From IMG/VR virus record IMGVR_UViG_3300047444_000176, positions 1 through 62,379 of that record: 62,379 bases of DNA, one strand, 5' to 3'. Position 1 is the first letter of the stretch. The number at the start of each line of letters is the position of its first letter. This DNA comes from a virus. Position numbers and translations under genes: made by a program. The notes beneath the pieces were generated by a model. It was given only the letters and a program-made list of their open reading frames with translations, made no database searches and had not been told where the DNA came from. Below, one piece after another: positions 1 to 7,232 of the stretch.

Positions 1-2
1 CT

Positions 3-242
3 GGTGCGACCATCACGGTCCACACGCGTGAAGAGCGCGACCCCACGAAGCGCCACGGCCTCGTCAGCGTCGAGGCTCGCATCCCCATCGCCCACGTTCC
101 CACCGACTACTGGTTCTCGCCCACCACGGACGACAACCTCATGACGGTCGACGAGCAAGGCAAGTCCACGCACGGCGAGCCCGTGAAGTGGGGCCTGCTC
201 CGCAACGCGTCCACACTGCCCACGCCGGGAGGGAAGTCATGA
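3..242 (+). CDS. Hypothetical protein, 5' end cut by window edge
   Basis: This open frame enters from the left edge without a start and stops at 242, giving 79 visible residues (beginning GATITVHTREERD). Its stop overlaps the ATG of the next gene by four bases, the usual coupling in this arm, which supports it as coding. No family was recognised. Reading the same frame back across a hypothetical join to the right end of the window meets a stop after a few codons with no start codon, so the true beginning is not in this window. Confidence 0.6.
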   Translation, partial: GATITVHTREERDPTKRHGLVSVEARIPIAHVPTDYWFSPTTDDNLMTVDEQGKSTHGEPVKWGLLRNASTLPTPGGKS

Positions 243-388
243 GCCTGAAACGCTTCTGGGTGTACGCCACGGTGAACGGTGTCACGCACGTCCGCTTCGT
301 GGACGAGCGGCACCTCGACGAGACGCTGACGGCCTTCGCCAACACGTTCGCGACCGAGCCCTACACGGTCGAGCGGAGGGCTGCATGA
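239..388 (+). CDS. Small hypothetical protein (49 aa)
   Basis: The ATG at 239 overlaps the preceding stop by ATGA, and the gene's own stop overlaps the next ATG the same way. An internal start was preferred to the longer frame opening at 188 because of this coupling. The product begins MSLKRFWVYATVNGV and is probably a small soluble protein. Function not recognised. Confidence 0.65.
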   Translation: MSLKRFWVYATVNGVTHVRFVDERHLDETLTAFANTFATEPYTVERRAA

Positions 389-642
389 GAAACATGACCG
401 TTCACGTCGACGGCGACCGCCGGCCCGGTGCCTTGGTGGTGACCGAAACGTACTATGTCGGCAAGGTCCATGCGCCACTCGCGACGCAGCTTCCGGGCGT
501 CACCGTGCTCGACGCGGCGAAGGATACTCGCTGGTTCCCCGACGCCGCGCTCGCGCTCGCGTGGGCACGCACCATGACGCGCGCCAAGGCCGGCACCGCG
601 AACATCGCGGTCACGCAGATGGTCTGGGAGGACGCCGCGTGA
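385..642 (+). CDS. Hypothetical protein (85 aa)
   Basis: The ATG at 385 sits about five bases after a GGAGGG ribosome-binding site and overlaps the previous stop. The protein (MRNMTVHVDGDRR start) has no recognised motif. A second ATG three codons in is possible but less well placed. Its stop overlaps a GTG that starts the next small membrane protein. Confidence 0.65.
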   Translation: MRNMTVHVDGDRRPGALVVTETYYVGKVHAPLATQLPGVTVLDAAKDTRWFPDAALALAWARTMTRAKAGTANIAVTQMVWEDAA

Positions 643-770
643 CGCTGCTCCGCATACTCGTTATCGTCGCCATCACACTGCCCTACTGGGTGGTGCTCTT
701 CGGCCGCGTCATCGGTCCATGGTTCACCACGCCTCAGCCACCCGTACGCCGCAAGCGAGGGCACAAGTGA
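639..770 (+). CDS. Small membrane protein (43 aa), GTG start
   Basis: The GTG at 639 overlaps the upstream stop (GTGA). The first 25 residues (VTLLRILVIVAITLPYWVVL) form a hydrophobic, probably membrane-spanning segment, followed by a basic tail (RRKRGHK). This is typical of single-pass phage micro-proteins of unknown role. It is coupled by GTGA to the next gene. Confidence 0.55.
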   Translation: MTLLRILVIVAITLPYWVVLFGRVIGPWFTTPQPPVRRKRGHK

Positions 771-985
771 TACTCGTCCACGTCGTAGTCGAAACGTCAG
801 CGTGCTCCTTCGCTGAGTACTCGGTCCACGCCAACAACCGCTCGCGGCACGCCCTGTCGGGTGCCATCCGCAACGCCTTCCGCAAGTACCCCAACGCACG
901 CTCGGTCGAGGCAGAGTTCGCCGACGAGCGCGACTCGCGTCTCACGCTCACGCGCGCCAACACGCTGCGCGCTCAGGAGGCATGA
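767..985 (+). CDS. Hypothetical protein (72 aa), GTG start
   Basis: The GTG at 767 overlaps the preceding stop, which makes it a better start than the upstream in-frame ATG at 719 lying inside another gene. The product (VILVHVVVETSACSFAEYSV) is a short soluble protein with no recognised domain. The next gene starts at its stop. Confidence 0.55.
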   Translation: MILVHVVVETSACSFAEYSVHANNRSRHALSGAIRNAFRKYPNARSVEAEFADERDSRLTLTRANTLRAQEA

Positions 986-1137
986 TGTTCAAGCTGACCG
1001 ACTTCACCATCGAACGTGCGGGCAAGAACTATGCGGTGTACCTCGCCGCACAGGCGTCGAACGGGCCCATCGCCACGCTGCCCACCGTCGAGGAGTGCGC
1101 CCGGTTCGTGCGTGCCCTCGTGGACGAGAGGCTCTGA
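982..1137 (+). CDS. Hypothetical protein (51 aa)
   Basis: It starts at the ATG at 982 (ATGATG, with the second ATG also possible), overlaps the previous stop and lies just after a GGAGG site. The sequence MMFKLTDFTIERAGKNYAVY continues to a C-terminal helix. No function recognised. Confidence 0.55.
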   Translation: MMFKLTDFTIERAGKNYAVYLAAQASNGPIATLPTVEECARFVRALVDERL

Positions 1138-1310
1138 TGCCCACCTTCAAGTGGCACCACATCGCGACGGGCAAGTCCATCACGCTCGTCTGCACGCTCA
1201 CGAACGGCAAGGTCTGCGTGCGTGACGAGGATGGGAACCGTCTGTACCTGAGCAAGTCCGACCTTGCGGCCGAGTACAAGGCCGCCACGCTTCACTGGCA
1301 GGGGAGGTAG
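1137..1310 (+). CDS. Hypothetical protein (57 aa)
   Basis: The ATG at 1137 shares a base with the preceding TGA. The product (MPTFKWHHIATGKSITLVC) has a compact beta-rich look and resembles no family I know. It ends three bases before the next ATG. Confidence 0.55.
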   Translation: MPTFKWHHIATGKSITLVCTLTNGKVCVRDEDGNRLYLSKSDLAAEYKAATLHWQGR

Positions 1311-1313
1311 CAC

Positions 1314-1709
1314 ATGAGCAGCGGCGGGTACCAAGGCGCGCTCGAAGCAGCAGGCGCGACCGTCCACACGTTCGATTCATTCGGCGACTATCAAGGCTCG
1401 TGGCTCGCCAAGGTCACCTTCAACGGCGTGACCGGTTGGGTGAGCGGCAGCTACGGCTCCTGCTCGGGCTGCGATGCGTTCGAGGCCGAGATGGGCTACG
1501 AGCCCTACGACGACTCGCCCGACTACGCGGCCGAAAAGGCCGAGTGGGACGCCAAGCTCAAGCGTTTCGGCGCGAGCTACCTGCACGCCATCGCATCGCA
1601 CGAGGAGATGGTCGCCGAGGCTCAGGCCGTTGTCGACCGCCACAAGCGCGACGACTGGCACGACGAGGACGATGACGAGCGCCTCAAGTTCCTGAAGGAG
1701 AACGCATGA
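1314..1709 (+). CDS. Hypothetical protein (131 aa), acidic C-terminus
   Basis: ATG after a GGGAGG ribosome-binding site. The N-terminal half is glycine- and tyrosine-rich with a close Cys pair (SCSGC, around residues 48-52). The C-terminal half is charged and helical, with an acidic patch (DDWHDEDDDE). Cys spacing alone does not establish metal binding. Function unknown. Its stop overlaps the next ATG. Confidence 0.65.
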   Translation: MSSGGYQGALEAAGATVHTFDSFGDYQGSWLAKVTFNGVTGWVSGSYGSCSGCDAFEAEMGYEPYDDSPDYAAEKAEWDAKLKRFGASYLHAIASHEEMVAEAQAVVDRHKRDDWHDEDDDERLKFLKENA

Positions 1710-1900
1710 CCACCTACACATTCCACATCCCGGTCACGCTCGTCGTGACCATCACCGCACGCCACGCGGAGGATGCAACGGAAGAGGCGTGCAACATCGT
1801 CTCGCTCGTGAAGCTGGATGACAACGCCATCACCATCCTCAATCAGGACTCGCCGCTCAACGTCAGCCTTGTGGATGTGAGTCCACACGACGAGTCCTAG
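1706..1900 (+). CDS. Hypothetical protein (64 aa)
   Basis: The start overlaps the upstream stop by ATGA. The product (MTTYTFHIPVTLVVTITARH) looks like a small beta-alpha fold protein without recognised motifs. It is the last gene before a structured noncoding spacer, so it may end a transcription or processing unit. Confidence 0.6.
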   Translation: MTTYTFHIPVTLVVTITARHAEDATEEACNIVSLVKLDDNAITILNQDSPLNVSLVDVSPHDES

Positions 1901-1906
1901 CAGTGC

Positions 1907-2012
1907 CAGTGGGGCAACGTAGCGTCACGGCCGGTACGCAACTTCGGCGGCAAGTCGAGGCGTACGCGGTAGCCGTCGCACGGCGGGCGGTGCACACGTC
2001 CGTGCCCCACTG
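1907..2012 (+). ncRNA. Candidate structured RNA (closed multi-branch element)
   Basis: The first sizeable gap between genes in this arm (1901-2033) contains a perfect 10-base inverted repeat, 1907-1916 (CAGTGGGGCA) with 2003-2012 (TGCCCCACTG). It encloses two more hairpins: 1934-1939 with 1960-1965 (GTACGC/GCGTAC, carrying an inner ACTT/AAGT stem) and 1972-1976 with 1980-1984 (GCCGT/ACGGC). It could be a regulatory leader for the gene at 2034, a processing signal or an independent small RNA. The pairing is seen directly; the function is inference. Confidence 0.4.
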
Positions 2013-2033
2013 ACCCCTCACTCTGGAGGCAAC

Positions 2034-2246
2034 ATGGCAACGCTCGTACCCGAGTACACGAACGGCCGCCTGCGCGTCCGCAGTATCACCGACGCCACGG
2101 TTGCAGGTTGGGACCTTGCCCTCGACATCGAGGGTAGCGTCATCTACATGAGCTTCGATGAGGCACGTACGCTCGTCGCGGCCTTCGTCGCCCTCATCCC
2201 CAACACGTCCACCCCCACAACCCAACCGACCGAGGAGGTCCTGTGA
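2034..2246 (+). CDS. Hypothetical protein (70 aa)
   Basis: It starts at an ATG after CTGGAGG, immediately downstream of the structured spacer. The protein (MATLVPEYTNGRLRVRSITD) is small and beta-rich at its N-terminus with a threonine/proline-rich tail. Its stop overlaps the GTG of the DUF932 gene, so the two are probably translated together. Confidence 0.65.
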   Translation: MATLVPEYTNGRLRVRSITDATVAGWDLALDIEGSVIYMSFDEARTLVAAFVALIPNTSTPTTQPTEEVL

Positions 2247-3376
2247 GCATCAACCTCATGCAAGCGAACCGTCAGTGGGCCGAGCGCCCGGCTGACGAGC
2301 GGTTCCAGTCCCTGTCCGACATGCACTCGTCGATCGCGAAGCGCGACGGCGTCTCGACCGACGGCAAGGTCCGTATGAGTCAGGTTGGGCTGCACGTCAA
2401 CGGCGATATCACGATGGTCGGCAGCACCCGCAAGGCCCGCTTCACCCACTGGTCGGCCGGCCAGATGCTGTCCAAGCTCGGTGTGCCCCGTGACCTGCTC
2501 GCGAAGCTCTCGCCCGAGGTCGCCACGTCCGTGCTGATGGACCGGCTGCCTGCTGCCCTGAAGGAGGGCGTCATCGACGAGCGGCAGCGGATGCTGCTCC
2601 AGAACGTGGGCGAGGGCACCGATGTTATCCGGGCGTTCCACGGCTCGCGGTACGAGCGCCTGTGGGACAAGCAGGTCACCGGCATGCTCATGGAGTACCT
2701 GCCGCCCGGCTGGCGCAACCCTGTCGCGTTCGACAAGGGCAAGTGGGGCGCTCCGCTGGTTCCCTCGGGGCTGTACGCGGGCGACCGCGACATGTTCGCC
2801 ATCTTCATCGACGGCGGCGACTGGAAGGACCAGCCGGGCTCGTTCGACGTGGACGGTGATGCCTTCCACCGTGGCTTCATGACGTGGAACAGCGAGGTCG
2901 GCGCGCAGTCCTTCGGCTTCATGCCGTTCAACTTCCGCGTCATCTGTGGCAACAACATCATCTGGGGCGCTGAGAACGTGCAGGTGTTCAAGGCCCGTCA
3001 CGCTGGTGGCGCGCACGACATCTTCAAGGGCCTGCGCCGGTTCCTGACCACGCTCAACGAGAGCACGAACGCCGACAGCTTCGTGGTCGCCGTCCGCGAC
3101 GCGAAGGACACCATCGCCATCTCGCTCAAGGGCGCGAGCACCAGCATGGGCCGCGAGCGCATCCTCGACGAGGCGTTCGGCAAGTTCAAGGGCAAGTTCA
3201 CGCAGACGGTCATCACCGACTCGCTCGACGCCATCCTCCGCGAGGAGAAGGGCGCGAAGGGCACCCGGTGGGACTGGCTTCAGGGCTTCACCTCGGTCGC
3301 GCGCACCACGGTGAACGCGGACGAGCGCACGAAGATCGAGACGACCGCGAGCAAGCTGCTCCTTGCCACGCGGTAA
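2243..3376 (+). CDS. DUF932 (phage/plasmid-like) family protein
   Basis: A 377-residue protein starting at a GTG that overlaps the upstream stop. Its length, the N-terminal segment with a conserved GLHVNGD-like strand, and the central region (FNFRVICGNNIIWG) resemble the DUF932/phage-plasmid-like protein family, which is common on phages and plasmids but of unsettled function. No catalytic motif is evident. It is bracketed by two spacers with strong RNA secondary structure (1907-2012 and 3382-3501), an unusual arrangement in an arm where most genes overlap. Family assignment is by overall resemblance only. Confidence 0.7.
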   Translation: MSINLMQANRQWAERPADERFQSLSDMHSSIAKRDGVSTDGKVRMSQVGLHVNGDITMVGSTRKARFTHWSAGQMLSKLGVPRDLLAKLSPEVATSVLMDRLPAALKEGVIDERQRMLLQNVGEGTDVIRAFHGSRYERLWDKQVTGMLMEYLPPGWRNPVAFDKGKWGAPLVPSGLYAGDRDMFAIFIDGGDWKDQPGSFDVDGDAFHRGFMTWNSEVGAQSFGFMPFNFRVICGNNIIWGAENVQVFKARHAGGAHDIFKGLRRFLTTLNESTNADSFVVAVRDAKDTIAISLKGASTSMGRERILDEAFGKFKGKFTQTVITDSLDAILREEKGAKGTRWDWLQGFTSVARTTVNADERTKIETTASKLLLATR

Positions 3377-3381
3377 CATCA

Positions 3382-3501
3382 TGGGCCACGTCCAATAGAC
3401 ACTCGCCTGCGCGAGACCGGCCGGTAACACGCAGGTTGGTCCCGGTGAGACTCCGGGGCTGGCCCACGCTTTCACACACAACGAGGCGTCGTTGCACGCC
3501 T
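3382..3501 (+). ncRNA. Candidate structured RNA between DUF932 gene and coiled-coil gene
   Basis: A 159-base gap (3377-3535) holds a 7-bp outer helix (3382-3388 with 3460-3466). It encloses hairpins 3405-3411/3430-3436 (GCCTGCG/CGCAGGT, one wobble pair) and 3441-3445/3453-3457 (CCCGG/CCGGG, 7-base loop). A separate hairpin follows at 3484-3489/3496-3501 (AGGCGT/ACGCCT). No T-run follows, so a simple terminator is unlikely. The 83-base branched part is roughly tRNA-sized, but I could not fit a tRNA. Function unknown. Confidence 0.35.
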
Positions 3502-3535
3502 ACAACCCCATGGATGGGGAGAGGTGAAAGGCACC

Positions 3536-3808
3536 ATGGCACACCCTGACGCGAGACGACGAGCATTCCGAGCAGTCGAGGAGACCTGTCCGATTGTCGA
3601 CCGGGAAGCCGAGCGTGTCGGTGACGCTCTCGACGAGATGGTCAAGCGTATCAAAAGCGATTGCACGGAAGCACTCCGCGAGGCCCTCATTGACGCATTC
3701 GATCAGGTCATCGAGCTTGAGGGTGAACGTGACGAGTTGCAGGAACGAGTCGAGGAGTTGGAAGGTGAACTGGAACAGGCACAACGCGCGCAACAGGAGG
3801 CGTCATGA
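3536..3808 (+). CDS. Coiled-coil protein (90 aa)
   Basis: ATG at 3536; an in-frame GTG at 3524 is the alternative. The C-terminal half is an uninterrupted charged helix with heptad-like spacing (VIELEGERDELQERVEELEG), a clear coiled coil. Its stop overlaps the ATG of the nucleotidyltransferase gene, so the two may be made in fixed ratio. No enzymatic motif; possibly an oligomerising partner, which is inference. Confidence 0.65.
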   Translation: MAHPDARRRAFRAVEETCPIVDREAERVGDALDEMVKRIKSDCTEALREALIDAFDQVIELEGERDELQERVEELEGELEQAQRAQQEAS

Positions 3809-4578
3809 AACTGTACCTTGTCGGTGGCACCGTCCGTGACCACCTGTTCGGGCTGCCGCAGGGAAACGATGTCGACTTCGCTGTCGAGGCCGAGTCGTTC
3901 GCTGAGATGGAGTCGTTGCTCGTCGCGCGTGGCCTGCGCGTCTGGCAGTCTCGTCCCGAGTTCGTCACAGTCCGAGGGCAGATGCCACTCTCGGCGCTCG
4001 GCTCCTTCGGTGGGCTTCTCGACATGCCGAAGGGCAAGCACGGCAAGGTCGGCTTCAGCCGTGACCACGTTGTCCTCGATGCAGACTTCACCCTCTGCCG
4101 TGCCGAGACTCAGTACAGCGACGGCCGGCACCCTGACTCGGTGACACCTGCCACGCTGGCCGTCGACCTCGCGCGCCGTGACTTCACGGTGAATGCAGTC
4201 GCCGTCAGCGAGGACGGGGATTGGGTCGACCCGTTCGAGGGCAGGCGTCACGCCGACTGCTGGACCCTCAAGACCGTGGGACGGCCGCTCGACAGGTTCG
4301 ACGAGGACCCGCTGCGCGTGCTCCGGGCCCTCCGCTTCAGCGTCAAGCACCACCTGAGACTTGCGGGCGATCTGGAGGCCGCCCTCAACAACGAGGCACT
4401 CGTCGACAAGCTCGGCACGCTCCCAGTCGAGCGCGTCCGTGAGGAGCTTGGCAAGGCGTTCGCACACGACTGGCTCGCGACCGCACAGGCACTCTCGACC
4501 GACTTCTCGACGGTCGCGCACGCTGTCCAGCAGCACTTCCCCAACCTGTGGCTAAAGGCCACGACAGAGGAGCGTTAG
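3805..4578 (+). CDS. tRNA nucleotidyltransferase / poly(A) polymerase head-domain protein (CCA-adding type)
   Basis: A 257-residue class II nucleotidyltransferase. The N-terminal signature LVGGTVRD (GG at residues 7-8) is followed by the metal-binding DVD at 22-24, then the RRDFTVNA motif near 124-131 and DEDPLRVLRALRF near 166-178, in the order seen in bacterial CCA-adding enzymes and poly(A) polymerases. Family enzymes add CCA to tRNA 3' ends or A-tails to RNA. It is much shorter than typical cellular enzymes of about 400 residues and lacks most of the C-terminal body. The phage carries tRNAs, one without encoded CCA, plus two RNA ligases, suggesting tRNA repair or maturation. CCA versus poly(A) activity cannot be decided here. 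Confidence 0.85.
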   Translation: MKLYLVGGTVRDHLFGLPQGNDVDFAVEAESFAEMESLLVARGLRVWQSRPEFVTVRGQMPLSALGSFGGLLDMPKGKHGKVGFSRDHVVLDADFTLCRAETQYSDGRHPDSVTPATLAVDLARRDFTVNAVAVSEDGDWVDPFEGRRHADCWTLKTVGRPLDRFDEDPLRVLRALRFSVKHHLRLAGDLEAALNNEALVDKLGTLPVERVREELGKAFAHDWLATAQALSTDFSTVAHAVQQHFPNLWLKATTEER

Positions 4579-4579
4579 C

Positions 4580-5053
4580 ATGCAACTCAACACGAGTAAC
4601 CGTCGGCACTATGACATCCTCACCGGCCTCCGTGGGCCCGACTTCCACGGGCCCATCCCCTCAATCGCGAAGGACGTTACCACCGCCGTCCTCCGGTGGC
4701 TTGTCGGGATGCGGCACCCCTCGCACTGCATCATCAACTCGCCCGGCGACGCGAAGGATCGTTGGGATGGGCTGACGCCGGAAGTCAGACAGGAGGTCAG
4801 CAACTTCCTCGTGAACGAGCCGCACTTCGAGCGGCACTTCCGCTACGGGATGATCTCGCTCATCAAGGAGGAGATCGACCCTAACTCCCCGATAACCGGT
4901 GGCATGTACGCCTTGGCGCAGGCGAAGCGTGAGACGACGGTGGCCGAGCAGTATCTGAAGTGGTACGAGGAGAACGTCCTCAAGCCGGGCGTCTTCGTCT
5001 CGCCCTTCGACCGGCCCGGCCGCGTCTTCTCGGTCAGTGGTCCCGCCGTCTGA
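4580..5053 (+). CDS. Hypothetical protein (157 aa)
   Basis: ATG at 4580 after a GGAG site, one base after the previous stop. The protein (MQLNTSNRRHYDILTGLRGP) is soluble and mixed alpha/beta, with a conserved-looking central stretch (GLTPEVRQEVSNFLVNEPHF). No family recognised. Its stop overlaps the start of a small membrane protein. Confidence 0.65.
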   Translation: MQLNTSNRRHYDILTGLRGPDFHGPIPSIAKDVTTAVLRWLVGMRHPSHCIINSPGDAKDRWDGLTPEVRQEVSNFLVNEPHFERHFRYGMISLIKEEIDPNSPITGGMYALAQAKRETTVAEQYLKWYEENVLKPGVFVSPFDRPGRVFSVSGPAV

Positions 5054-5256
5054 TGAACCACCACTGGCTTCCCTCGGAGATCATCCTCGCCTGCATCGGA
5101 GGCAGCGGCCTGCTCGTCGTCGAGATCATGATCGTCATGGGCATTCGCGACTTCATCCGCTGGAAGAGCTACGGGATGGCGTGGCTCGGTGTCTTCCTGC
5201 TGCTCGTGGTGCCAGCACTCGCACTCGGCATCATCCTTCACGGCTTCGGCATGTGA
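5053..5256 (+). CDS. Small membrane protein (67 aa), paralogue of the 13213-13422 product
   Basis: Two hydrophobic segments (about residues 9-27 and 40-63) flank a short basic loop with the signature DFIRWKSYGMAW. The protein encoded at 13213 has the same layout and a near-identical loop (DFFRWRSYGSAW), so the two are paralogues about 8 kb apart. Both probably sit in the host inner membrane with the RW/SYG loop exposed. Role unknown; duplicated membrane micro-proteins in early phage regions are often host-takeover or exclusion factors, which is inference. Confidence 0.65.
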   Translation: MNHHWLPSEIILACIGGSGLLVVEIMIVMGIRDFIRWKSYGMAWLGVFLLLVVPALALGIILHGFGM

Positions 5257-5456
5257 TGCAGAAGGCCACGCTGACAGTCATGTTCCGCCAGATGCCGGCA
5301 GACCTGCTGGCGTCCGGCGTGGTCGAGGACGAGGACCTGTTCCGCAACGTCCGCTTCGGTTCTCTGGACGAGGCACTCAAGTACATGCAGAACAGGTACC
5401 AGTCCGCCTACAAGGTCATCCTGAACATCCCCTCCAACGTCAAGAGGAACACATGA
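5256..5456 (+). CDS. Hypothetical protein (66 aa)
   Basis: ATG at 5256 shares a base with the preceding stop; a GTG one codon earlier is also possible. The product (MQKATLTVMFRQMPADLLAS) is a small alpha/beta protein of unknown function. It is coupled by ATGA to the next gene. Confidence 0.6.
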   Translation: MQKATLTVMFRQMPADLLASGVVEDEDLFRNVRFGSLDEALKYMQNRYQSAYKVILNIPSNVKRNT

Positions 5457-5746
5457 AGATCGAAGTCCGCTTCCGCAACTACGAGAGCCCCGAGCGCCCC
5501 GAGGTCATCGCGTACGAAGTCCGCCTCAAGGGCAAGCGCACATGGGAGTACATCACCATCCACGTCAGCCGCGTGCTCCGCGAGAACATGGGCTCTCTCA
5601 CCGACAAGTGGGTGCAGGTGAGCACGACGAAGGAAAAGGGTGCCTTCAAGCTCCCGGCTCTGACCCGTCAGTGCCTCTGCACACGCGGCGTGAAGGACTT
5701 CTTCGGCCGCGTCCCGGCGAACATGTACTTCAAGGTCATCCAGTGA
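5453..5746 (+). CDS. Hypothetical basic protein (97 aa)
   Basis: An internal start at 5453 was chosen over the longer frame from 5189 because it overlaps the preceding stop. The product (MKIEVRFRNYESPERPEVIA) is basic with alternating strands and could bind nucleic acid, but no domain was recognised. Confidence 0.6.
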   Translation: MKIEVRFRNYESPERPEVIAYEVRLKGKRTWEYITIHVSRVLRENMGSLTDKWVQVSTTKEKGAFKLPALTRQCLCTRGVKDFFGRVPANMYFKVIQ

Positions 5747-5949
5747 AGACGACCGTCCTCACCTCGCTCGTGCAGGCGCAGAACTCGGCGGCTGCCATCG
5801 ACGAGATCGACCACGCCATCGTCGCCCTCCGCCGGGCGCAGGTCTACCTCGAATCGGCCGGCCGCTTCCCGGACGCAACGAGGGCGGCCGACCGTGCGTT
5901 GAAGCTGGTTGACTTCAAGCAGGCGCTCCAACGGAGGTCTCTCTCATGA
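5743..5949 (+). CDS. Hypothetical helical protein (68 aa), GTG start
   Basis: The GTG at 5743 overlaps the upstream stop. The sequence (VKTTVLTSLVQAQNSAAAID) is almost entirely helical with repeating alanine and leucine, suggesting a helical bundle. Function unknown. Confidence 0.55.
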   Translation: MKTTVLTSLVQAQNSAAAIDEIDHAIVALRRAQVYLESAGRFPDATRAADRALKLVDFKQALQRRSLS

Positions 5950-6158
5950 GCCACATCCTCGCGAAGGGCGAGAGCAAGGTCAACATTCGGCTCGACTACA
6001 TCCTGCCGGCTGACTGGGACGAGGCGAACAACAAGTTCGGTGGGGGCTACGTCACGCTCACCGAGGTTGCCAAGGTAGCCGTCGACCGGTACATCGCGAA
6101 CGTGATGGCGATGCAGCGGGCGATCAAGGAGATCAGGGCGAAGGAGGCGGCCAAGTGA
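5946..6158 (+). CDS. Hypothetical protein (70 aa)
   Basis: ATG coupled to the preceding stop, with an upstream GGAGG site. The product starts MSHILAKGESKVNIRLDYI and ends in a lysine-rich helix. No recognised domain. Confidence 0.6.
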   Translation: MSHILAKGESKVNIRLDYILPADWDEANNKFGGGYVTLTEVAKVAVDRYIANVMAMQRAIKEIRAKEAAK

Positions 6159-6439
6159 AGGACATCCTACGCACGCTCGTCGGGCTCGCACTCATGACCG
6201 GACTGCTGCTCGGCGGACACTGGATCGGGATGCACATTCCGACAGGTGGCCGGCAGCCGTTCCCACAACGGGACGCGCTCGACTGGGTAGCTGCCGCCGT
6301 GTTAGGGGGCGCGGTCGCAGTCCTCGGGCTGATGCTCATCACCGTCCTCTGTATCGGCGCACACAGCATCGGCGAACTGTTCATTCCACCCAAGAAGAAG
6401 GAGACTCCCGATGGCCCGGAAGCATACCCTCAAACGTGA
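6155..6439 (+). CDS. Membrane protein (94 aa), GTG start
   Basis: Two predicted membrane spans (about residues 7-26 and 43-70, VLGGAVAVLGLMLITVLCIG) separated by a short loop, with a hydrophilic proline-rich tail. The GTG overlaps the preceding stop. The 3' end overlaps the next gene by 29 bases in another frame, more than the usual four. Role unknown. Confidence 0.6.
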   Translation: MKDILRTLVGLALMTGLLLGGHWIGMHIPTGGRQPFPQRDALDWVAAAVLGGAVAVLGLMLITVLCIGAHSIGELFIPPKKKETPDGPEAYPQT

Positions 6440-6656
6440 CCGAGTCTCGCAGTACGTTCCCCGGACGCTCGTGACGCCGGCCCAGACCGAGCGCAAGATC
6501 ATCCTGAACCCGGTGACCAACCTGTTCGAGGTTCAGCATGTGGTCGTGAAGCCGGCCGTCTACAAGCAGGGCACGGCAGGCGGTCCGACGCTCAAGCAGC
6601 GAGGGAAGCCCAACGTCCCGCCGTCCACGACCAAGTCGACTGGAGGCAAGAAGTGA
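6411..6656 (+). CDS. Hypothetical basic protein (81 aa)
   Basis: It starts inside the end of the membrane-protein gene, about seven bases after an AAGGAG ribosome-binding site. Very basic (MARKHTLKRDRVSQYVPRTL start, TKSTGGKK end), suggesting nucleic-acid contact. No family recognised. Confidence 0.6.
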   Translation: MARKHTLKRDRVSQYVPRTLVTPAQTERKIILNPVTNLFEVQHVVVKPAVYKQGTAGGPTLKQRGKPNVPPSTTKSTGGKK

Positions 6657-6982
6657 AGCTCGCAGAACTCGTCCCGCACAAGTTCCTCGATGGCCCGATG
6701 GGCGGCCGTACGATCGACCTCCCTCGTGGCATCGAGACGTTTCTCGTCGGCCCTGCCGGCGCGCCCTTCTTCACCTACGAGTACGCCGGCAAGGATGGCA
6801 TCACCGTCCTGCTCGCGAAGCGTGGCCGCAGTCGGCAGCTTCGCCGGCTCGTGCTCAACTACATCGGCAAGAAGGGCAAGCACCCGGCGCTCGTCGCCCT
6901 CGGCTGGCGGCGTCAACCGACCGTTGGCAAGACGGTCAAGACCGGCAAGGGCGCTGCTGCCCGTGCCGCGAAACGTGTCTGA
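6653..6982 (+). CDS. Hypothetical basic protein (109 aa)
   Basis: GTG start overlapping the upstream stop. The N-terminal 70 residues look globular (MKLAELVPHKFLDGPMGGRT) and the C-terminus is a Lys/Arg/Ala tail (TGKGAAARAAKRV), as in some small nucleoid-like or RNA-binding phage proteins. Function unknown. Confidence 0.6.
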   Translation: MKLAELVPHKFLDGPMGGRTIDLPRGIETFLVGPAGAPFFTYEYAGKDGITVLLAKRGRSRQLRRLVLNYIGKKGKHPALVALGWRRQPTVGKTVKTGKGAAARAAKRV

Positions 6983-7232
6983 GATCCAGATCGTCGCGAT
7001 CCAGAACCCGACCGGCCGGCAGCACGAGCATGTTCGTGTCTTCGGCTACCGGGTGACCGACACGCTGCGTCGTATCGTCGAGGTCGCCGTCAGCGTTGCC
7101 GACGCGGCCGATCTGATTGCGGACACTGCCGCCCTCAAGGAGTTCCCGTCCATCGAGGTCGACGACAAGCACGTCGTTGGCTGCCTCAACACAGGAGACA
7201 TCGAGATGATTCATCTGAAGGAACAGCCGTGA
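6975..7232 (+). CDS. Hypothetical protein (85 aa), GTG start
   Basis: The start is best placed at the GTG at 6975 (VSEIQIVAIQNPTGR), just inside the end of the preceding gene. The longer frame from 6690 is a shadow of that gene. Soluble alpha/beta protein; function unknown. Confidence 0.5.
   Translation: MSEIQIVAIQNPTGRQHEHVRVFGYRVTDTLRRIVEVAVSVADAADLIADTAALKEFPSIEVDDKHVVGCLNTGDIEMIHLKEQP

Noticed and set aside
3382-3466. tRNA between the DUF932 and coiled-coil genes
   Set aside because: Size and branched shape are similar, but the would-be T-loop reads TGAGACT and no anticodon arm is found.
2144-3481. Minus-strand frame of 445 codons over the DUF932 gene
   Set aside because: It runs against the coupled plus-strand genes, and the protein is His/Arg/Val/Asp-biased with no motif.
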